DNA of 64,000 nt, taken from the NCBI RefSeq assembly GCF_021130785.1, contig NC_060207.1, positions 192,966,001 to 193,030,000 of the forward strand, in the 5' to 3' direction. The notes below the pieces were generated by a model, which searched no databases, was not told the DNA's origin, and saw only the letters and a list, made by a program, of their open reading frames with translations. Position numbers and translations under genes: made by a program. The DNA is from Homalodisca vitripennis. Lineage: Eukaryota > Arthropoda > Insecta > Hemiptera > Cicadellidae. How positions within the stretch are numbered: position 1 is the stretch's first letter; each line of letters begins with the position of its first letter. This document shows, piece by piece, positions 24,831 through 37,845 of the stretch.

Positions 24831-26677
24831 TTGAGTCAATAATGCAAATTTATTTCAATATTCTCTTATTCATGATGTGTCACGTAAGAAAATATATCAG
24901 TGTCATTCACAATCCATGCATTTTTCTTTATTTTCAGAAAATATCAGTATGCATGATATTAAAAGGGATATTCTTATATGTTTATTTAGCTAAGTGGTTG
25001 TAACAATTATGGATTTTCACTAACGTAGAATTAACTTCTAATTAATTCATATAGTATTTTTTAACTTTATCTATTAGGAAATGTTCTACTATTATGATCA
25101 TTGTTCCAAGTAAAACGGGTTCCTTAAATCTATATGATAGTTTATATTTTCCACTCGTAAATAAGAAAATAACAGATTGAAGATTTATGTCACTTAAAAT
25201 GTAAGAAACTGTGATGTTTACAGTTACAATTAATTGTACTTCCTAAGTTGCAATGTCCAAAATTTAAAACTTTACAAGTATATTTAATTCATGCAATGTA
25301 CCTTTACCTTTTAGTTATTTTATGGTTTTTTATTCATTTTTATCAAGCTCTGATTGATTGGCGTTCAGGTAAGGGTTGACAGTGACCCTCAAAAAGCCAG
25401 CCCGATGCATTGCCGACCATATTAATTGTAACTCCATAAGAACAACTGTTAAACTTTATGCACTTTAAGATCTCGTGTTATCAGTTTAACTATAAAAGAC
25501 TTAAAATTTTAAAAACATAATTAAAATGCATCAAAATGCTTTTTAGTTGTTTAAAAATGTTTTTTTTTGAATATTATAAAAGTAAACCCAAAAATAGTAT
25601 TTAGACGCGTTTTTTAACTACATCTTCAAATAAGACGTCTGCCGTGACGGTGAAATAAAAAGTGCATGAGGTTTAACAACGAATGAGGAAAACTGAAGAA
25701 AATATCATTACAGACTGCTATTAAACTTCTAGGCTTGGTGGAAAGTGACGATATATGCTGGAGAGTTCGGTCATGACTAATTAAGCAGACACCGATAAAA
25801 CCTTAAAATCAAGATTAGTGATAGTATTCACTAGCTTAACAATCCATAAGTCAAAGAGTCATCTATGGGCCTTCTTACAACAAGATTGAAACGTTAAGGA
25901 AGATGTGGTTTTCTCCTCCTAATTACTATTCTTTGATTTAATTGATGCATTGATCTAACTATTTAAGCAACACATCTGATACTTAATTTATGTAAATTCG
26001 TCCCAGGAATCCAAATTTGTCCAGTAGTTACATAAATTTACTATAGTGTGCCATATTTTATTATTATTTTACTTCAAATAAAATATAATTACAATCTTGT
26101 ACGAATACAGAAAATGGACGTAGGCTTTTATAATACAAGCTCTTAATACAGCTGGTTGCCTGTAATAAAGAAGCCATACCAGTCGCTTTTGGTTATACAG
26201 AGCGTAGATTGGCTAAGCGGTCATCAATTGTGATATAGTTCCGCACCCTTGAACTACACAGTATAAGTATACAAGCAGCCGTAATATTATAATTACGGTT
26301 TCACATTTCTTGATTTAAAGTGGCACTTCATAACGAGGACGAAATATTCTGTGAATTTTATTGTGTTAACAATATTCTGACGCAATATAAACTGGAGAAA
26401 TCGGGTGATATTTTGAAATGTTTGTTAACCTTTTTTTTAAATGAATATATATGTTGACTGCAATATAAAAGCGTCCAAAGTTTTGGAATCTGTTTTCGAG
26501 TATTTGAACCAACCCGACTCATTAAAATTGACTTTGTCTTAAAGTTTCGTAGAAAGAAATTTTTATAATCCATTGGAATTGTTTTATAAACTTGGAAACC
26601 GTAAGTTATGAAGATAAAACCATTCTGGAAACCCGTGAATGATCTGATAAGTTACTTTTTACGTTCAGTTGAGTACA

Positions 26678-26830
26678 TTCAGGCCTGTAATAAGACCAAT
26701 TTTTATCGGACAATTTTACCGGGCCCAGGGCCCTCAGAGACCCGGGCTGGGCCCCGCTACACGTCTATTTTGAAATGACCGGGCCCGGCCGAATATCTTT
26801 CTCCGGAGCCCCTCAAAACTGAGTACGGCC
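26678..26830. mobile_element. 153-bp GC-rich insertion with 9-bp target duplication
   Basis: Direct repeats TTGAGTACA (26669-26677 and 26831-26839) flank a segment far richer in G+C than its surroundings, full of gggccc words. The paralogous sequence in copy C (about 43196-43230) reads continuously across one copy of the site, giving an independent empty site. Ends start TTCAGGCC and finish GGCC; the inverted terminal match is very short, so the superfamily is not assigned. Confidence 0.72.
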
Positions 26831-27298
26831 TTGAGTACAATATATCATCAGTGGTCTTATATTGGTTATAAATTAATGACACTTTGCTAAGAAACATTAC
26901 AAACCTTGTTACTGATAAGGCTAAACTTTATCCACCCATTACAGCCATCACAATCATCATTCATAAATATTATATTTTTATACTACATCGATGAAGTTTC
27001 ACCGATTAAAAATGACAGTATTGTGTCTGATAATGCATAATTTATGTTAGCGATTTGAAATAAAAGTCAGTGAGAGCATGTCATTCTAGTGAACATAACT
27101 ACTACTTTTATAAAGCATTGAAGTTGGTATTTGTGTTTTATATATGTATAAAATGTCCAGGCTATTTTATTTGAGTGAGGATTTGTCCAAATATTATTTC
27201 TTATAAAATACTCGTAGGTAACATGTGAAATACTGCTAAAACAGCAAATACTTGGCGTTTTTATTTGATACTGAAATTATTTTAAAATGTACGCAATG

Positions 27299-27388
27299 TT
27301 ACGAAATACCCTATTTCGTATTCATTTTATGAAATATCCTATTTCGTATTCATTTTATGAAATATCCTATTTCGTATTTATTTTAAGG
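27299..27388. repeat. 28-bp tandem repeat, 3 copies
   Basis: The unit is based on gaaatatcctatttcgtatt then cattttat. Copy A has one related unit near 11270. Confidence 0.88.
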
Positions 27389-28219
27389 AATAAGCTATCT
27401 TATTTAAAATGACACTTTAAAACAGCTCTAAAAATACCACAAAGTAAAATGAGGTATTCCATAGAAAACCCCAACATAAATAGAAATAGGTGCTTAATAT
27501 GTTGTATAGTTTTATAAAACATATGTAGCAGTAGTTCTATAAAATAGAAAATAAATTGGACCACAATTATACTTTATAAGTGATAGTATGAATCAGGATT
27601 GAGGTACAGAGATGTTGTGAATGTTGGATCATTTAAAAATATAAATTAGTCAGGTAATGTGTCAAGTTTAAGCAGCAAAACTCTTTCCAGTGCAATTAAT
27701 TGCATACTTCAACTCTAAGCCGCAGTATTAATTTATTTTTGAATGATGTTATTTCTTTTCTATCTTAACAACTCATAAAACGTAGCCATTGGTTTGATTT
27801 TGATAGAGATATCAAGTCATTTATTTTAACACATCTACCACATTATGATTGTAAAATCTACACAAGATTAGGTCTCCTCTGCACTTTTCGTATATAGTAT
27901 GCTGCACATATTACTCTAAAGCTGCTTCTTGAGTTAAAGTTGAGGCAAAGCATCACGTTGTAGAGTCCAACCTTAAATGGAGGTATGTATACAAACGAGA
28001 TATCGCCTCAATACTAAGATTGCAATAATCTTCTGAGAATCAGATGAAGATAATCTAGTGGATATTAAAGGATCTCATTTACTTATAGACAAATTATCAC
28101 CAGAACATTAATCTTCGTTGGAAGGTAGAGCTAATTTAATTAAATATTAAAAAAAAATGATTCTTAAATCGTCTATTTTAACGATACGAATTTGTTAATT
28201 CTACCAGCTTGAAAATGAA

Positions 28220-28404
28220 CAGCGCCATTAAAGTGTAGTTGCCGGATTACTCAAGTAAATCTTATGAAAGCGAGTAATGGAGTTTTCCACTCTTTCAACA
28301 GGTCGTTTGCTTTAACCGTCATATTGTTACTCAACCCTTAAGATCATCTAGACAGTTAAATTGCTTCATACTTCACCCACTTTATGTGTACTTCCTGTAG
28401 AATC
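28220..28404. other. Conserved block CNE-g in copy B
   Basis: Aligns with 12155-12340 and inverted 55136-55322. On the - strand the two small frames are kept at identical lengths to copy D: 28331-28369 (MKQFNCLDDLKG) and 28251-28322 (MTVKANDLLKEWKT then PLLAFIRFT, stop TGA). Confidence 0.6.
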
Positions 28405-28610
28405 GCATTTTCTTCATGGTTTTGTAATGGTTAACAATGAACAATAGTTTGCTTGAAATTAATATAAACCTGTCTGTATGATAGTCATATTGAGCTTACC
28501 AAAACATTGTTCTTTTTCATGAGAAATATTGTAAAACCGACTAAAGGACTAAAATAACCTAACTTCTCTTCCACTAAAACAAGTTTGATCCCATTGAAAT
28601 TGTACTAAAA

Positions 28611-28615
<5 letters not shown>

Positions 28616-28668
<53 letters not shown>
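28616..28668. repeat. (TA)n microsatellite
   Basis: About 26 uninterrupted TA repeats inside copy B, not present at the matching place in copy A. Confidence 0.95.
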
Positions 28669-28671
<3 letters not shown>

Positions 28672-31600
28672 TTCAATGCACCCCATGTTTGTTGTTGAGG
28701 CAGAGAAGAAAATGGTTTGATAAGAACTCTTGGTAAATAATGCAGTGTCCTTGCCTTACCGGTTAGGTTGCTTTAAAAAGGGCATTACAAATTTGTACCT
28801 CACACACTGATAGCGAATATAAACTTCTAAAAGTCAGAACTACCTATATTTTTATATTAAACCAACCAATTGAATAAAGTAACTTCATCACATCTGTTAG
28901 GCTTACAGAAAACTGTCATATGATTAACTTATTGAGTTTGTTTATTAATGACTTTATTCTGCGTTTTTTATTACTATAACTATCTTTGCGATTATTGTAA
29001 TTATTGCAAGTACTTTAAGATGGAATTTCAATTTCAATATTACTAAAAATATGTGCAATTATACATTAATATAATTACATTATTTTCCAATTATAAGTAA
29101 GTCAAAATTTTGATTGTGACGCTCTTCGCAAATTTAGATTAAATCGATTACAAACATTTTACTTAAAAGACAGACGAGAAACCGAACTAAAACTATTTAA
29201 GGCTTTTATATACGTAAAAACTCGTATAAAATCTACTAACTTTAGAGTAATGGCATAAAGCTAGAGTAAAGGTTTCTAGAGCCTCTGTTTAAAGCAATTT
29301 TTTTTATGTATTCTCATTAGATATTGTTAGTCTCTTAGTTTATTAATTATTGTAATTTTCATCAGTTAAGTAAATCCGAGGGAGAGATAATTTGGATAAG
29401 ACCTCCACAGGGCCAAAATAAATATTAAAATTAATCAGTAAAATGGTTTTGGATTGAATGTAAATATGTAATTTCTGCTGTACATTGAATTTTTTTAAGT
29501 TTCAAATTGACCTCCGGTTAAAATATTTCTCACAAAAAAACCATGCTGCTCACTAAAGATTCTTAGCTCATCCGTCTGCGATGACGCAGCGATGTACTTA
29601 GCCTTTGTAACAATATTCCCTCCCCTCCCACGACAAAGATTCTATTTTGAGAAGGATCGCAGTATATTTATTTTGATAAAATTTAAATTTCTAATTAGAA
29701 AATAATAGTAAAAAACTTTTGGTCCATGACTTCACTTAGATAAATAAAAAGGCTCTGTATATCTAGGATACACACCTGCTAGCTTCGAGACAATATTTGC
29801 TTGCCTTTAGCGTTGCAACGTCAATACACAAGGTCTGGACACAAAACTTTTTCCAACGTTTTATAAATAACTTATTAGGCTACCAGTGTCTCTTTTACCA
29901 GTTGTATGAATGGAAACTAAATATATAAACCATTTACACTGAATAAAGAAGCAAAAATGGAGTAATTTTTTGAATACCCAAAAAGCATAATAAAGTAAAG
30001 GTAAATACGGTTTTATGACCAGTACTACTAGTAATAAGAAAACAATATTCATTGATATATTATTAAATTATATAAGTCCCTAATTAAAAGGTTTTATATA
30101 GTGTAATCACTAGTTCTTATAAATTAAAGAAGTGTTCTATGGTAATATTCTTTTAAAAGTCAATCTGAGGCTAATATCGATCAATGATTACCATTACATA
30201 TTGGAACTCAGTCAATAAAGGAAAAAAAATTTTAAATGCATCTTTCGACCAGAATACTCAGGTTTGATATTTTACTAAAACACTTACCTTGATGTGTGAA
30301 ACACGTTGTATGATGTATGATCCACTCTGAGGTATTAGATTACATAGGTGATGTACAGCTTCTCTGACGTGATCACTTCCAGGTTCACTTTGGCAACCGT
30401 GTAACAACTATGTAGAGTGAATAATTTTAGAAGTATGAAGAGTATTTTTCTAAAATGAGGCAATTTAGGATGAATTTTACTACAAGTAAACAACAGTAAA
30501 TGTTAGGATTTGTATTTATTTCATATTTGATTAGAAATTTGAAAGTAGTACTCTTTTGATTATAAAGAGATTCGTCTTCAGCAGCTATTAAAAAGAAACC
30601 TTTTTTTGTTGATTTCATTCTACTCTTATATTTTAAGGTTGAAATTTTGCAGAAATATTGGTATTTACACAAGAAAAATATTAAGTGTTTATATTATTTT
30701 AGATCCAACAATTGTTCTTAGAAATATTCAGAAAAGAATAGCAATTCTGATAACTGTTCTGCATCTATCTCTCAATTCATGTTATCGATTTTATATACTA
30801 TCCTAATATTTGGAAGATATGTTGGTAAAAATTGATTGCAATATATCTTCGGAATGTAATAACAGTATGTTTAACATAGTTTGGAAGCACAATTAACAAG
30901 ACGTGTTCTAGCGGAATGCTGAAACTGTTCTAGTGTGCCTATGCAAAATATAAAAGTGAAGAGAATAAAGGTACTTTGTAAAGCAAGTGCAATAACCTTC
31001 AGAAAACCAAACTCGTATTAACGTATTCATATTCACCAGAAGCGTGTGAGCAGAAACGCTTGGAGTCAGATGAATTCTGTTTCAGAAGTTTCTCACTTGA
31101 AGGGTATCATTCGAAGAATCTGTTGAAATTGCGTTGAACTATATAAACTAAAACGTTTTCGCCCCCACGGCTCCATATATAAGTAAAGTGCTTCAGTTGA
31201 ATGTTGCAATAGAAGTTTTTTCTCATTTAAATATAAGTCAATTATACAGGGTGAGCCTTAAAGGACCCAAAGTGAATTTAGAAGGAAACTTGCCAACAGG
31301 TATACGAGTAATGGGATTGCCTTAAACACTTAAATGATTCTACAACAATGTAACCCGTCAGTAGTAACATTGCTGTATATAAATCTGTATCTTTCTTCAG
31401 TCAAAACGTATTCTAGCAATTGTTTATTTACATGAGTTTGTTTAATCTACACAGTATGCAGAAGCTGCTGTAAGCTATGTTTTAATGAGATGTTATAAAA
31501 CCTTCTGTTTCAACGTTACATACACTAGTACTCGTATAAAGTTAAACGTTAATATCTTTACTAAATGAAGTAACTAGTAATATTGACGACTCCATTATTT

Positions 31601-31942
31601 ACAAAAATTCAAAATATTTTACAATTTGTCCAGATACTGAAAATATTTCTCAACATCTAACTGATATTAAAGAAATCAATTGGGCACTTACGGCTCAATA
31701 AACTGATTTAAGGTTGTTTTGTTACTAAAATACTATCTTTTTTATCTCCTATTTTCCACATCAAAGTTTTTAACCCATATTTTGTCACATTGATTAAAAA
31801 ATAGTTCATACGTTTCGTTCCAATGGAAATTGCCTCCAAACCAATTTGTGTCCAACAAAGAGGCATGGAAATAAAAAAAAACATACAAAATCAGTACCTT
31901 AGAGCCTCAAGAGTGAATAAGGAAGTTTTGAAAACCCAGGTT

Positions 31943-32299
31943 GAATGTGGAACAACTGTCCTTCTTTGAGCATTTTACAGTTTGCACATTTAAGCTGATA
32001 AATGAACAGCTGATGGAATGTGGAACAACTGTCCTTCTTTGAGCATTTTACAGTTTGCACATTTAAGCTGATAAATGAACAGCTGGTGGAATGTGGAACA
32101 ACTGTCCTTGTTTGAGCATTTTACAGTTTGCACATTTAAGCTGATAAATGAACAGCTGGTGGAATGTGGAACAACTGTCCTTGTTTGAGCATTTTACAGT
32201 TTGCACATTTAAGCTGATAAATGAACAGCTGGTGGAATGTGGAACAACTGTCCTTGTTTGAGCATTTTACAGTTTGCACATCTAAGCTGATAAATGAGA
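31943..32299. repeat. 73-bp tandem repeat, about 5 copies
   Basis: The unit begins gaatgtggaacaactgtcct, with starts at 31943, 32016, 32089, 32162 and 32235. The first two copies have ccttcttt where the last three have ccttgttt. Copy A has one diverged unit (about 16060-16125). Confidence 0.93.
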
Positions 32300-32754
32300 A
32301 TATCAAATTTATAATAAAACATACAGTGACTTCTGTTTCTCCTTAGAGGTTTCGAATGTTTATAGAATAGAGTTTACTATTATACAGTGTTATAATATAT
32401 TGCCAATGTACTATTTTTACAGAAGCTTTTTTATTTTAATTTTAAATCCATTCTTTTCGATGTACAAAATATTGTATGTAAAATATAAAGTTTAAACATT
32501 AGGGTATCTTGCCACTATAGAACAGTGTGTAAATAATAAAGTTCTGGTGACGTAGCAAGGGTACTACAACGCAGAAATACGCTGAAATCAGATATCACCA
32601 ACTTTTAACTTTGACTTTCACTCAACTATATTTTTTTTGTATGAGTAATCTACCTGTTTTAATATATCTAATGTTAAGGTCACATATGATTGGACTAAGA
32701 TTGTTTACAAATTTATTTATTCTGTTATTTTACTTGGCGATCATGATTCAAAAG

Positions 32755-32935
32755 TTCACTTTAAAAACCAAACCCCATGGTGTGATTCGAACAGAATGCT
32801 ATATCGTGCATAAATAAAATTCTATAGGTCAGTTTGTTTTCGAGATATCGTGCGGACAGACCTACACACGGAAATTAAAATTTTCCAGCCCCAATAGTGA
32901 CAGACTTCGCTAACGCTCAGCCAAAAGACAAGTTC
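32755..32935 (+). repeat. Dispersed repeat R2 in copy B
   Basis: Counterpart of 16880-17075: a ccccatggtgtgattcga block, ctataggtcagtttgtttt, gagatatcgtgcggacagac and a gacttcgctaacgctcag end. Confidence 0.65.
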
Positions 32936-33270
32936 GGGTAATATTAAATTAATTAGGTTTCAAATTAACAATATATAACGTATGGCTTGCTCGCCGAAAA
33001 ATTTTCATTTTAAATACGGCTTTGTTGTACACTAATACCTTTGCATGTTGTACTCCTTCCCTTTCTTCAACGTAATTTAAAACATGTCCACCTCGTACAA
33101 TTAACATTATGATATCAGAAACTGTTGATTCTTATAGGATTGAACACTCAGAGTTAAAGTGACAGGTGGAGGGAGGGTAGAGAGAGTATTAGAGAGAATA
33201 TATTTCATTTAAGAATTATTAGAGCGCCATAATACACAACATTAAGACTCAGCAGTGAATTCGCGTCCTT

Positions 33271-35009
33271 TGTTCCAGTGGAACCAATGCAATCAGCTGA
33301 ACTCTATGGTTACAGTTATACCGCAGATGACACACACGACCCGTACTTTGTGGTTTACTTCACTAGTTCAATATTCTCGGTCTATGCTTTACCTGGAATC
33401 TCTAACCAGACTATTTGTTCCAGTGGAACCAATGCAATCAGCTGAACTCTATGGTTACAGTTATACCGCAGATGACACACACGACCCGTACTTTGTGGTT
33501 TACTTCACTAGTTCAATATTCTCGGTCTATGCTTTACCTGGAATCTCTGAGCAGACTATTTGTTCCAGTGGAACCAATGCAATCAGCTGAACTCTATGGT
33601 TACAGTTATACCGCAGATGACACACACGACCCGTACTTTGTGGTTTACTTACTAGTTCAATATTCTCGGTCTATGCTTTACCTGGAATCTCTGAGCAGAC
33701 TATTTGTTCCAGTGGAACCAATGCAATCAGCTGAACTCTATGGTTACAGTTATACCGCAGATGACACACACGACCCGTACTTTGTGGTTTACTTCACTAG
33801 TTCAATATTCTCGGTCTATGCTTTACCTGGAATCTCTGAGCAGACTATTTGTTCCAGTGGAACCAATGCAATCAGCTGAACTCTATGGTTACAGTTATAC
33901 CGCAGATGACACACACGACCCGTACTTTGTGGTTTACTTTACTAGTTCAATATTCTCGGTCTATGCTTTACCTGGAATCTCTAACCAGACTATTTGTTCC
34001 AGTGGAACCAATGCAATCAGCTGAACTCTATGGTTACAGTTATACCGCAGATGACACACACGACCCGTACTTTGTGGTTTACTTCACTAGTTCAATATTC
34101 TCGGTCTATGCTTTACCTGGAATCTCTAACCAGACTATTTGTTCCAGTGGAACCAATGCAATCAGCTGAACTCTATGGTTACAGTTATACCGCAGATGAC
34201 ACACACGACCCGTACTTTGTGGTTTACTTCACTAGTTCAATATTCTCGGTCTATGCTTTACCTGGAATCTCTGAGCAGACTATTTGTTCCAGTGGAACCA
34301 ATGCAATCAGCTGAACTCTATGGTTACAGTTATACCGCAGATGACACACACGACCCGTACTTTGTGGTTTACTTTACTAGTTCAATATTCTCGGTCTATG
34401 CTTTACCTGGAATCTCTGAGCAGACTATTTGTTCCAGTGGAACCAATGCAATCAGCTGAACTCTATGGTTACAGTTATACCGCAGATGACACACACGACC
34501 CGTACTTTGTGGTTTACTTCACTAGTTCAATATTCTCGGTCTATGCTTTACCTGGAATCTCTGAGCAGACTATTTGTTCCAGTGGAACCAATGCAATCAG
34601 CTGAACTCTATGGTTACAGTTATACCGCAGATGACACACACGACCCGTACTTTGTGGTTTACTTTACTAGTTCAATATTCTCGGTCTATGCTTTACCTGG
34701 AATCTCTAACCAGACTATTTGTTCCAGTGGAACCAATGCAATCAGCTGAACTATGGTTACAGTTATACCGCAGATGACACACACGACCCGTACTTTGTGG
34801 TTTACTTCACTAGTTCAATATTCTCGGTCTATGCTTTACCTGGAATCTATAACCAGACTATTTGTTCCAGTGGAACCAATACAATCAGCTGAACTCTATG
34901 GTTACAGTTATACCGCAGATGACACACACGACCCGTACTTTGTGGTTTACTTCACTAGTTCAATATTCTCGGTCTATGCTTTACCTGGAATCTCTGAGCA
35001 GACTATTTG
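33271..35009. repeat. 145-bp satellite array, 12 monomers
   Basis: Monomers start tgttccagtggaaccaat at 33271, 33416, 33561, 33705, 33850, 33995, 34140, 34285, 34430, 34575, 34720 and 34863. The third and eleventh are shortened (144 and 143 bp). Two variable sites (ttcactag or tttactag; taaccagac or gagcagac) repeat with a period of five monomers (about 725 bp). Because 145 is not a multiple of 3, the overlapping 106-codon frames here are artefacts of repetition. Single diverged relatives are at 17430-17560 and, inverted, 63745-63855. Confidence 0.96.
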
Positions 35010-35053
35010 AGTTATTCGGTCATTAGGATGCCTTTGATGCAGTTTAAACTGTG

Positions 35054-35102
35054 ATCATATGATACTCAGTTATCTTTATATGATCACAGAGTATCATATG
35101 AT
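35054..35102. repeat. 14-bp inverted repeat next to the satellite
   Basis: atcatatgatactc (35054-35067) and its exact inverse (35089-35102) with a 21-bp loop. A second inverted pair, ctgtgatcata with tatgatcacag, overlaps it. It lies 45 bp beyond the last 145-bp monomer and just before (TA)n, so it is a possible cruciform. Confidence 0.8.
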
Positions 35103-35107
35103 TATAG

Positions 35108-35110
<3 letters not shown>

Positions 35111-35162
<52 letters not shown>
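35111..35162. repeat. (TA)n(CA)n microsatellite
   Basis: About 19 TA followed by about 6 CA units. Confidence 0.95.
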
Positions 35163-35899
35163 AATTCCTTCTAACCACAACACATTTTTGTATCAGCTAA
35201 TTTTGTATACTCGCTTATTTGCTATTTTTATTTTCTTACATTAACTTGTATTAGAGTTATAAGTAGCTGTTAAAATTACAGAAATAAGAGAATTCATGCA
35301 CCGAATATATTATGGTTCATTCTAATTTTCATTTAATATAGTATTATAAATCTTCATTCTTAATTAAGTTAGGGGGAAACAAAGAATTCGATTCCAACAA
35401 ATTTTAACACATAGCTATATATAGATCAGAAGATACTATTTTATGAATAAATTCAATTTATCGAGATAAAAGTATAAATTAATTAACAATTAGGTAAAAA
35501 CTTTATTTAACAAATAACTCAAAATACAATTATAATGTATTTTTATAATAATAATAAGTCAATATGTTGGATTAATATGTATTTTTTATTAAAATGGTCG
35601 TTTTCTTAGCTTCAAACTAATAGATCCCACTTGTAGAACATTGTTTTAACTTGTAAAAGTGACAAACAATTTGGTTTTATTTCTTTGTTCTAACCAATGC
35701 TTGAATTACTGTTAACATATAAGCTATATGATGGCTGTTTACCATGAGTCGTAAAAATACGATAACCAACTTAATCTTTTTAATTGAATTACAAATTAAA
35801 TGTAGTTTTATGTTGCAAATAATAAGGTTTTAAAATTTGTTGTATGTCTTGTTGGGAATTATAGTCAGCGATAATTTTACCTTTTATTTTATTTTCAGA
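35163..35899. other. AT-rich stretch; nothing recognised
   Basis: No supported ORF, RNA gene or repeat match. Confidence 0.5.
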
Positions 35900-36180
35900 C
35901 TACATTTAGTCTGTAAATTACTTGAAGTCCAAAGACTTTTCTTGACTAAAACTAAATGTAAAGAATATATTTTGGTTTGAGGAGATGATTCCTTTTATTT
36001 CATAACATTTCAAAACCCTTTGTTGATTCAAGAGAATAAAGGACAACGGTATGTAGACCGGCTTGGTATGCGGTCTACTTTTCATCTTTGATGATACAGA
36101 TCACCTTTGACCACACAATGGAATTCGAGAATCTGAGGGAGCTTCAGTCTCAGTTATGTGTTCAAAAGTAGGTTTTTGCC
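35900..36180 (+). repeat. Spacer repeat S1, copy 1 (inverted partner 54000-54220)
   Basis: Words such as gattcaagagaataaag, cggcttggtatgcggtctac and ggaattcgagaatctg match the reverse complement of 54000-54220. It lies between unit B and unit C. Confidence 0.78.
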
Positions 36181-37029
36181 AATTCTGCAGTTACATTGGG
36201 ATGAAATCATTATACGTTACGAATTTCAGTCTAAATTTAACTATTTTCTAGACATTTCCATGAGTCTATATATTCTAATTTTTCCTCCACTATTTCGTCT
36301 ATAATGTTTGGTTACTTCTTCATGGTATATGTATTCTACAATATGGGTAAGCTATAATTATGTTTATTTATATATCTGCACATTGCATTATTGTTTCTGG
36401 TGCTAATAGTACTGATCAGTTAAATAGTCATAAAAACTACGTTTACACGATTGTCTTAGTATGTTTACATAATTGAACGCACTGAAAATTTCAGCTACAA
36501 TTGAAAAATATAGCCGCATTTACACTAGGAAAACATTTAAATTAAAATTGGAAAATTACAATAGATTAAACTATTTACTACTTCAGGGATTGAGTCTGGT
36601 TAGATAAAAATAATAGACGAACAACCAAATGAGTAAAAGGATTTTTTTAAGAATTGGTAATTTTAAACCAACTACTGAGTTCCAACATATTTTTACAAAA
36701 TTAAAATTTGTAAAAATAACAAGCGCTTATACAATAACAGCTCTGTGTATTTAAGGTTAAATAAAAATTACATATAATGAAAAGTCTCTGAAGCCAGTAT
36801 TGAGGTGTATAACTAATTTAACATAACTATCAGTAGAAATTAATATTATAGTACTCTGAAAATATATTACAAATAGATTTGGTGATACTCCTTGTTTAAC
36901 TAATATTTTGAAAGAGTATATTTTTGATGGTGTTATTTACTAATACTTCTATTAAAGAGCAATATAACATTTTACATTATTATTAATATTGGAAATTTTG
37001 AAATACATAAAACACGCGATCAGAGCTTT

Positions 37030-37780
37030 AATGGTACAATAGCGAAAGATGGCATTCTTTTGTCGGCAGAAGTACGATCCTACGTCGGGAAAAAAGTGGA
37101 CGACCTGAGACGTACACTGAGGTCGGGAAAGTACCGACCGGAAACGCCCTTGACCAACAAGTTACGACCTCTGACATCTCCACCCGACGTGTTTCGTCCA
37201 TTCGGCACGATATATTGGAGGTTGTAGTTTTTCAGATTTGAGTATATTTTCTGTTATCAATGGGGTAGGGACCTAAAGCCTAATATTGTAACCGTTTCTT
37301 TGTGAACAATTAAAATATAAGGAAAAGTAGAATGCTATATAGCATGGCATGTATAAATTTGCAATTGGCAATACACTACTATCCAGTATATGAGACACTA
37401 ATATAGCAAAATATGAGGTGTGGGCTAGCTTCACAAATAAATTTTCGTTCATTTGTTTCATGCCTCCAACAATGTATGTGTTACATGAAATTCTGTATCT
37501 CTTTGTGTTCAATTTCATTAAAAATATTAATCTGTGCACTCGTTACTAATTTCAACGTAGTAAATTTTAAAATGACACTGATTCTAACACTACTTGGTGA
37601 CGTAAAGAGTTGTTTTTACAACTCACGAGACATCAATCATGCTCTGTCAAGTCCAGGTGTGCTTGACCTCCTGGTCTTCACCGGTGAGCGTTACGTTTAG
37701 AAGGGGGTGCATCGTTGTTTTATCATACTAGAAATGTAATCGATTTCATTAAACATATTTAAGTTCTGATTTATTCTGGA
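37030..37780 (+). repeat. Spacer repeat S2, copy 1 (inverted partner 51720-52290)
   Basis: Collinear inverted match to 51720-52290: the ttacgacctctgacatct block, gtaaccgtttctttgtgaac, an agtagaatgctatatagc block, an atatgaggtgtg block and gacatcaatcatgctctgtc. The last block also occurs at about 3080-3130 beside unit A, which shows that the spacer belongs to the repeating array. The ORFs on both strands here are not conserved in the partner. Confidence 0.8.
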
Positions 37781-37845
37781 TTAATAATTTTTAATTTTTT
37801 TATATCATAATGTCGATTGTTTATATATGTATATATATTTTTCTA

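Larger units (their letters stand above)
21540..33400 (+). repeat. Macro-repeat unit, copy B
   Basis: Collinear with copy A (landmarks under copy A). It is shorter: it lacks the mariner element and the A segment 7760-9100 that holds the 95-bp block. Private changes are a 153-bp GC-rich insertion, (TA)n, 28-bp x3, 73-bp x5, and expansion of its end into the 145-bp array. No supported gene. ORFs inside it, such as 22189-22434, lack ATG starts or counterparts in A and D. Confidence 0.85.

Noticed and set aside
31244..31270. tatacagggtgagcc, resembling a mariner end
   Set aside because: No inverted partner is seen nearby, and copy A has a related ordinary sequence (catacagagtggg near 15199) at the same place.
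33271..35009. Possible CRISPR array
   Set aside because: Monomers are contiguous near-identical 145-bp units with no unique spacers, and the DNA is eukaryotic.
33255..35010. A ladder of overlapping 67-154-codon + strand frames with the same peptide text
   Set aside because: They result from a 145-bp tandem repeat that shifts frame each monomer; stops and starts simply recur. No start context, and the single-copy relatives at 17430 and 63745 do not keep the frames.
37273..37700. 88- and 95-codon frames on opposite strands
   Set aside because: They overlap each other and are interrupted in the inverted partner at 51720-52290.
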